From CAYSCW01 sp964449165 (GTDB taxonomy: Bacteria; Acidobacteriota; Aminicenantia; Aminicenantales; Aminicenantaceae), in NCBI GenBank assembly GCA_964449165.1, contig CAYVAT010000025.1:1-48640 (forward strand): a stretch of 48,640 bases of DNA, in the 5' to 3' direction. This document shows, piece after piece, positions 44,544 through 48,640 of the stretch (within the stretch, counting starts at the first letter, position 1; every line of letters begins with the position of its first letter). The notes under the pieces are model-generated. The model searched no databases. It was not told the origin of the DNA and saw only the letters and a program-made list of their open reading frames with translations. The position numbers were made by a program, and so were the translations under genes.

Positions 44544-45755
44544 ATGAATGTAAAATTTCGTCTGGGAACGATGATGTTTTTACAGTATGCTATCTGGGGA
44601 GCGTGGGCGCCTGTCCTATCAGCGTATCTCAAGGAAACCCTTGGTTTCACCGGGTTTCAGTTTGGTGTCATATACAGTTTGCTGCCTCTTGCTACCATCA
44701 TTGCACCCTTCATCGGGGGACAGATTGCTGACCGCTATTTATCTTCACAGAAGGTTGTTGGTTTATTACAGCTTACAGGCGGAGCTTTGCTTATTATCAT
44801 CTCAAATGTTACTGAATACAGGACCATGATGTGGCTGATGCTGTTTTACTGTCTCCTCTATGCTCCAACGCTCGCCCTGACCAATTCTATTGCTTTTATC
44901 AATCTCAAAAACCCGGAAAAGGACTTTGGAATAATAAGAGTTTGGGGAACCATCGGATGGATTGTGGCAGGCCTTGTGTTAATGGGCTGGAGATTCACAT
45001 CCAAATCTTTTGAACCGATCGCATTTGGGGGTGATACTTTTCTGCTCGCCGGTATTTTTTCGATAATTATGGGGATTCAATCGTTTTTCTTACCGCACAC
45101 CCCGCCAAAGAAAGAATCAGCAAAACCCTGGGCATTCCTGGAAGCGATTAAGATGATGAAGGAAAAAAACTTTGCCATCTTCATCATAATTGCCTTTGTG
45201 GTAGCAACTGAGCTGATGTTTTACTATATCCTGACAGCGCCCTTCCTGATGTCGGAAAAAATCGGTCTTACAGAAGCTGCTGTCCCAGGAGTGATGGTTA
45301 TCGCCCAGGTGGCCGAGATTTTTGTGCTGGCGATTCTCCTGCCTTACCTTATCACAAGAATCGGAATAAGAAACATCCTTGTTATAGGTGTTTTAGCCTG
45401 GCCTGCCAGGTATATTATTTTCGCCATAGGTAGACCATCATGGCTGGTCATCGCCTCCTTATCACTCCACGGTTTCTGCTTTGTTTTCTTTTTTGCTGCC
45501 GCATTTATCTATGTTGATATGGTCTCACCGAGAAATATCCGGCATTCTGCACAAAGCCTTATCACCCTTGTGACCTACGGAATAGGAAATTATATCGGAA
45601 GCCTTTTTGCTGGCTGGATTCATGATCATTTCACTAAAGGGGAAGTGACAAACTGGACTTCTGTTTTTTTGGTCCCCTGTATTTTGACCATCCTCTGCGC
45701 TCTTGCCTTTCTGCTTTTTTTTAGACCGAGACAGACTGCTCTTCGCTCGGGATAA
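44544..45755 (+). CDS. MFS sugar/nucleoside permease (NupG-like)
   Basis: A 403-residue inner-membrane carrier with about twelve helices. It matches the nucleoside:proton symporter branch (NupG/XapB/YegT): FLQYAIWGAWAPVLSAYL in helix 1, then APTLALTNSIAFINL and IRVWGTIGWIVAG. Close relatives sit in many sugar-degradation clusters with Gfo/Idh/MocA and TIM-barrel isomerases. Here it probably imports a hexose or keto-sugar made in the periplasm by the neighbouring enzymes. AAAGGAG precedes the ATG. Confidence 0.9.
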   Translation: MNVKFRLGTMMFLQYAIWGAWAPVLSAYLKETLGFTGFQFGVIYSLLPLATIIAPFIGGQIADRYLSSQKVVGLLQLTGGALLIIISNVTEYRTMMWLMLFYCLLYAPTLALTNSIAFINLKNPEKDFGIIRVWGTIGWIVAGLVLMGWRFTSKSFEPIAFGGDTFLLAGIFSIIMGIQSFFLPHTPPKKESAKPWAFLEAIKMMKEKNFAIFIIIAFVVATELMFYYILTAPFLMSEKIGLTEAAVPGVMVIAQVAEIFVLAILLPYLITRIGIRNILVIGVLAWPARYIIFAIGRPSWLVIASLSLHGFCFVFFFAAAFIYVDMVSPRNIRHSAQSLITLVTYGIGNYIGSLFAGWIHDHFTKGEVTNWTSVFLVPCILTILCALAFLLFFRPRQTALRSG

Positions 45756-45905
45756 CGATGAGTTGTAGGTAAAAAGTTTTGCGTTTGAAGATTAAAAAAT
45801 CGAACAAATTAGCTTTTAACAGCTGTTCAGTATTATGTAATCATAACCAAGAAATTCATTTTCAGAACTGACAACTCAGGACTTATATAGAATGGAGGGC
45901 AAAAA

Positions 45906-47156
45906 ATGCCAAAAAGAAGATTAGGTGTGGGATTCGTAGGAGCAGGGTTTATAACAAAATTTCACATTCGCTCCTGGGTCGGTGTTCGGGATGCAGATAT
46001 TCTGGGGATAGTCTCCCGGACAGAAAAGAGAGCAGAAGAAGCCGCCGCTTTGGCAAGAAAGCTTAATGTCGGTGAGGCAAAAGCATACAAATCGATAACT
46101 GACATGGTGGCTGATCCTGCTATCGATGCCATCTGGATATGTGCGCCTAACTTTACCCGCCTCGAAAACATGGAGGAGATCGTGACCGCCCTGGAAACCG
46201 GGAAAGGCGAGTTAATCGGAGTCACCTGTGAGAAGCCTCTGGGCAGAAATGTGTCTGAGGCACGAAAGATGCTCGAGCTTGTTCAAAAGGCAAAGCTTAT
46301 GGACGGATACCTGGAAAATCAGGTTTTTGCACCGTCGGTTGTGCGGGGAAAAGAGATTGTCTGGACACGAGGTGCTGCACTATCAGGTCGGCCTTACCTG
46401 GCTCGTGCTGCAGAAGAACATAGCGGCCCTCATATGCCCTGGTTCTGGGAAGGTGCGCTCCAGGGCGGTGGAGTTCTCAATGACATGATGTGCCACTCTG
46501 TTGAAGAGGCCCGTTATATGCTCACGCCTCCTGGAGCCGAACGTAACGTTCTTACTCCTGTCAAAGTAACTGCTCATACTTCGTGCTTGAAATGGCAAAA
46601 CCCTCACTATGCAAAAATTCTCTCCGATAACAGCAGTGGTAAGACAGACTATATCAACAGACCTGCTGAAGATTTTGCCCGCTCTTTAGTTGAATACAGA
46701 GATGAAAAAGGCGAGAAGTTGATAGTTGAGACCACAACTTCCTGGAGCTTTGTAGGAGCAGGACTGCGCCTGAGCATGGAGCTGCTAGGACCAGAATATT
46801 CCCTTTTAATAAACACTCTGGATTCCGGTTTAAAGGTCTTTTTCAGCCGCAACGTAAAGGGAAATGCCGGTGAGGACCTTGTGGAAAAACAAAATGCTGA
46901 GATGGGGCTAATGCCAGTGGTGAGCGATGAAGAGAGTGAGTACGGCTATATAGCAGAGAACCGTCATATGGTTCAATCCTTCCTGGCTGGCAAGCGTCCC
47001 GAGGAAAATTTCAGCGACGGGGTTAACGTAACAGAGCTATTGATGACAGCGTATATGAGCGCAGAAGAAGAGAAAACAATACCCTTTCCCCCGCCAGAGC
47101 TTGAATCTTTTGTACCTGCTGTTGCCCGGGGAGAATGGAACCCGAAAAAATCCTGA
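45906..47156 (+). CDS. Cytosolic Gfo/Idh/MocA oxidoreductase
   Basis: A 416-residue NAD(P)-dependent oxidoreductase without signal peptide. The cofactor motif GVGFVGAGFITKFH is at residues 7-20, the EKP motif at 109-111 (CEKPLG), and the active-site region GGGVLNDMMCHSVEE is intact. It differs from the first Gfo-type gene of the unit in having no leader, so it should act in the cytosol. In a 3-keto-sugar pathway it could reduce the imported keto-sugar back to a hexose. GGAGGG precedes the ATG. Confidence 0.9.
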   Translation: MPKRRLGVGFVGAGFITKFHIRSWVGVRDADILGIVSRTEKRAEEAAALARKLNVGEAKAYKSITDMVADPAIDAIWICAPNFTRLENMEEIVTALETGKGELIGVTCEKPLGRNVSEARKMLELVQKAKLMDGYLENQVFAPSVVRGKEIVWTRGAALSGRPYLARAAEEHSGPHMPWFWEGALQGGGVLNDMMCHSVEEARYMLTPPGAERNVLTPVKVTAHTSCLKWQNPHYAKILSDNSSGKTDYINRPAEDFARSLVEYRDEKGEKLIVETTTSWSFVGAGLRLSMELLGPEYSLLINTLDSGLKVFFSRNVKGNAGEDLVEKQNAEMGLMPVVSDEESEYGYIAENRHMVQSFLAGKRPEENFSDGVNVTELLMTAYMSAEEEKTIPFPPPELESFVPAVARGEWNPKKS

Positions 47157-47208
47157 AAAAGTAAAAAAATATTAGCCCCTTAATAATTTTCTTACATAAG
47201 GAGTGAAG

Positions 47209-48640
47209 ATGAAAGGAAAACTTAGTATAGTAATAGTTATGGCAGCTATTTTCCTGGTTTCGCATGAGATGGGAGGCCAAGCAAAAAGCACTGATAAGAA
47301 AGCTTTCGAGGCAGTAAAAAAAGAAGACGCAAGCACAGATTATCAAGACGTCAGAATAAAGAAGCTCCCCATTGCTTTACAGTGCTGGACATTCCGCAAG
47401 TTTACATTGTTCGAAACTATGGAAAAGGCAAAAGAGCTTGGAATAAAATACTTACAGCCTTATCCGGGACAAGCTCTCAGCCCTGAAATGCCCGCTGTGA
47501 AATTTGACCATAACCTCGATGAAGATTCGATAAAACTGGTGAAGAACAAATTAAATGAACTTGGTCTTGCCCTTGTCAGCTATGGGGTGGTCGATTTTGA
47601 AAATACTGAAGAGAGTATGGGCAAAGTGTTTGATTTCGCAAAAGAAATGGGAATCAAAACCATCGTAACCGAACCTGAATCAGATGACCCTTCCCTTCTC
47701 GAACAGATGGTTAAGAAATATGACATCAACATCGCTATTCACAACCATCCAGAGCCTTCAAAATATTTCCATCCTGAAACAGTTTTTGATTATGTTCGAG
47801 GCCTCGATGAGCGAATCGGATCCTGTGCAGATACAGGGCACTGGATGCGTGCTGGAATCAATCCTGTTGAGGCACTCAGGCTGTTAGAGGGACGCATAAT
47901 AGATGTCCATTTGAAAGATCGGAATAAATTCGGCACTGAGGGGGCTTTCGATGTTCCGTTCGGACAGGGAGAGGCAAATATCCATGACATCCTTGCCGAA
48001 TTGACGCTTCAGAATTATGGAGGATACCTTGCCATAGAACACGAAAATCCAGATGATGCCGACAACCCCTCACCCGCAGTGAAAAAAGGGATCGAGTACA
48101 TAAAAAGCATAACCTATTATGAAGAGCATGAAGAGATACTTAAAAGGATAAACAGGCAATACTCGAAGCACGGCTGGAACCACTATGGCCCTGGATACTT
48201 TGTGCTTGATGAAAAGACAGGAATACTGAAGGGACAAGGAGGAATGGGCCTCTTATGGTACAGTGTGAAAAAGTATAAAAATTTCATCCTGGAGCTGGAC
48301 TATAAATGTGAGGATAAACACACAAATTCTGGAATTTTTTTAAGAGTGCCTGATATCCCTACCAGCGACGATTACATCTATCATTCCTTCGAGATCCAGA
48401 TAAACGACAGCGGGGAAGGCATACATAAAACCTCTGCTGTCTATGATGCGGAACCACCGCAAGTTGATGCTTTCAAAGAGCCGGGTGAATGGAACCATTT
48501 GAAGATTACTTTTAAGAGTAATCACATTAAGGTCAAACTGAACGATATTACTGTCATCGACTGGGACACAGAACCAAGGGGAAAAGTCAGGGATTTTGCC
48601 GATGAGGGATACATAGGATTACAGAATCACGACAGCCGAT
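47209..48640 (+). CDS. Exported fusion: xylose-isomerase-like TIM barrel plus DUF1080, 3' end outside window
   Basis: An open frame of 477 residues that runs off the window. A signal peptide covers about 1-24. Residues of about 50-300 form an AP-endonuclease-2/xylose-isomerase-like TIM barrel with the expected metal ligands Glu155 (VTEP), Asp208 (ADTGH), His234 (VHLKD) and Glu277 (IEHE). Residues of about 320 on form a DUF1080 domain (GQGGMGLLWYS, NSGIFLRVP, YHSFEIQIND, GYIGLQNHD); only some 15-20 residues are missing. As I recall, in Bacteroides the separate proteins of these families act as 3-keto-glycoside 1,2-lyase and hydratase. Here one polypeptide carries both. AAGGAG precedes the ATG. 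Confidence 0.9.
   Translation, partial: MKGKLSIVIVMAAIFLVSHEMGGQAKSTDKKAFEAVKKEDASTDYQDVRIKKLPIALQCWTFRKFTLFETMEKAKELGIKYLQPYPGQALSPEMPAVKFDHNLDEDSIKLVKNKLNELGLALVSYGVVDFENTEESMGKVFDFAKEMGIKTIVTEPESDDPSLLEQMVKKYDINIAIHNHPEPSKYFHPETVFDYVRGLDERIGSCADTGHWMRAGINPVEALRLLEGRIIDVHLKDRNKFGTEGAFDVPFGQGEANIHDILAELTLQNYGGYLAIEHENPDDADNPSPAVKKGIEYIKSITYYEEHEEILKRINRQYSKHGWNHYGPGYFVLDEKTGILKGQGGMGLLWYSVKKYKNFILELDYKCEDKHTNSGIFLRVPDIPTSDDYIYHSFEIQINDSGEGIHKTSAVYDAEPPQVDAFKEPGEWNHLKITFKSNHIKVKLNDITVIDWDTEPRGKVRDFADEGYIGLQNHDSR

Noticed and set aside
1..48640. CRISPR arrays, tRNA, rRNA or insertion sequences
   Set aside because: Scanned by eye on both strands; no regular spaced repeats, no tRNA-like TTCGA arm with flanking cloverleaf, no rRNA motifs and no transposase domain seen. 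A tRNA scan would settle the tRNA point.

Overview
The window looks like a scaffold from an uncultivated, diderm, probably anaerobic or facultative heterotrophic bacterium. Predicted lipoproteins, an outer-membrane-type beta-barrel and an alpha-2-macroglobulin/PBP1C pair point to two membranes. The gene mix (BNR-repeat exported protein, M28/PA peptidase, hydantoinase pair, Nramp-like carrier, many exported enzymes) reminds me of Acidobacteriota or Aminicenantes-type genomes, but that placement is inference only. A run of exactly 100 N (27911-28010) marks a scaffold join of unknown true size. I saw no rRNA, tRNA, CRISPR array, prophage or transposase.

Region 1 (1-8711): an exported M28 metallopeptidase, a fused XRE/ImmA-like regulator with an operator lying over its own promoter, an NAD-dependent epimerase-like SDR flanked by inverted 29-bp repeats, a PAS-GGDEF protein with a degenerate catalytic motif, a small four-helix membrane protein and a large BNR/Asp-box exported protein.

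Region 2 (8712-22221): a plus-strand block. A thioester-bearing bacterial alpha-2-macroglobulin overlaps pbpC by four bases. It is followed by a RidA protein with two plausible starts (exported or cytosolic), an FmdB-type zinc ribbon, hyuA, hyuB and an Nramp-family carrier that lacks the usual metal-binding motifs.

Region 3 (22396-31806): an atypical SDR, an aspartate/glutamate racemase, a PLP threonine/serine dehydratase with a promoter that predicts a leaderless mRNA, and then a minus-strand series: radical SAM/SPASM protein, zinc alcohol dehydrogenase, LsrF-type aldolase/thiolase, NusG/RfaH-like factor, the gap, a DegT aminotransferase cut by the gap, and a GlmS-like amidotransferase. The last three suggest part of a surface-polysaccharide or amino-sugar locus broken by the gap.

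Region 4 (32022-42116): an orphan response regulator, a GH113-like glycosidase, a creatininase-family amidohydrolase, a five-heme cytochrome c with an outer-membrane beta-barrel neighbour, a GH29 alpha-L-fucosidase, an exported protein of unknown function, a Tat-type DUF3795 protein, and an overlapping pair of ApbE flavin transferase and NusG-domain-II protein.

Region 5 (42315-48640, runs off the end): the most interesting part. Five co-directional genes encode a DoxX membrane protein, a Tat-type Gfo/Idh/MocA oxidoreductase, a NupG-type MFS carrier, a cytosolic Gfo/Idh/MocA oxidoreductase, and an exported fusion of a xylose-isomerase-like TIM barrel with a DUF1080 domain. Read together they suggest a 3-keto-glycoside pathway: oxidation of a glycoside at C3 outside the cytoplasm, eliminative cleavage and hydration by one bifunctional protein, import of the keto-sugar, and reduction inside the cell. 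The fusion and the DoxX link are the features I consider possibly undescribed.
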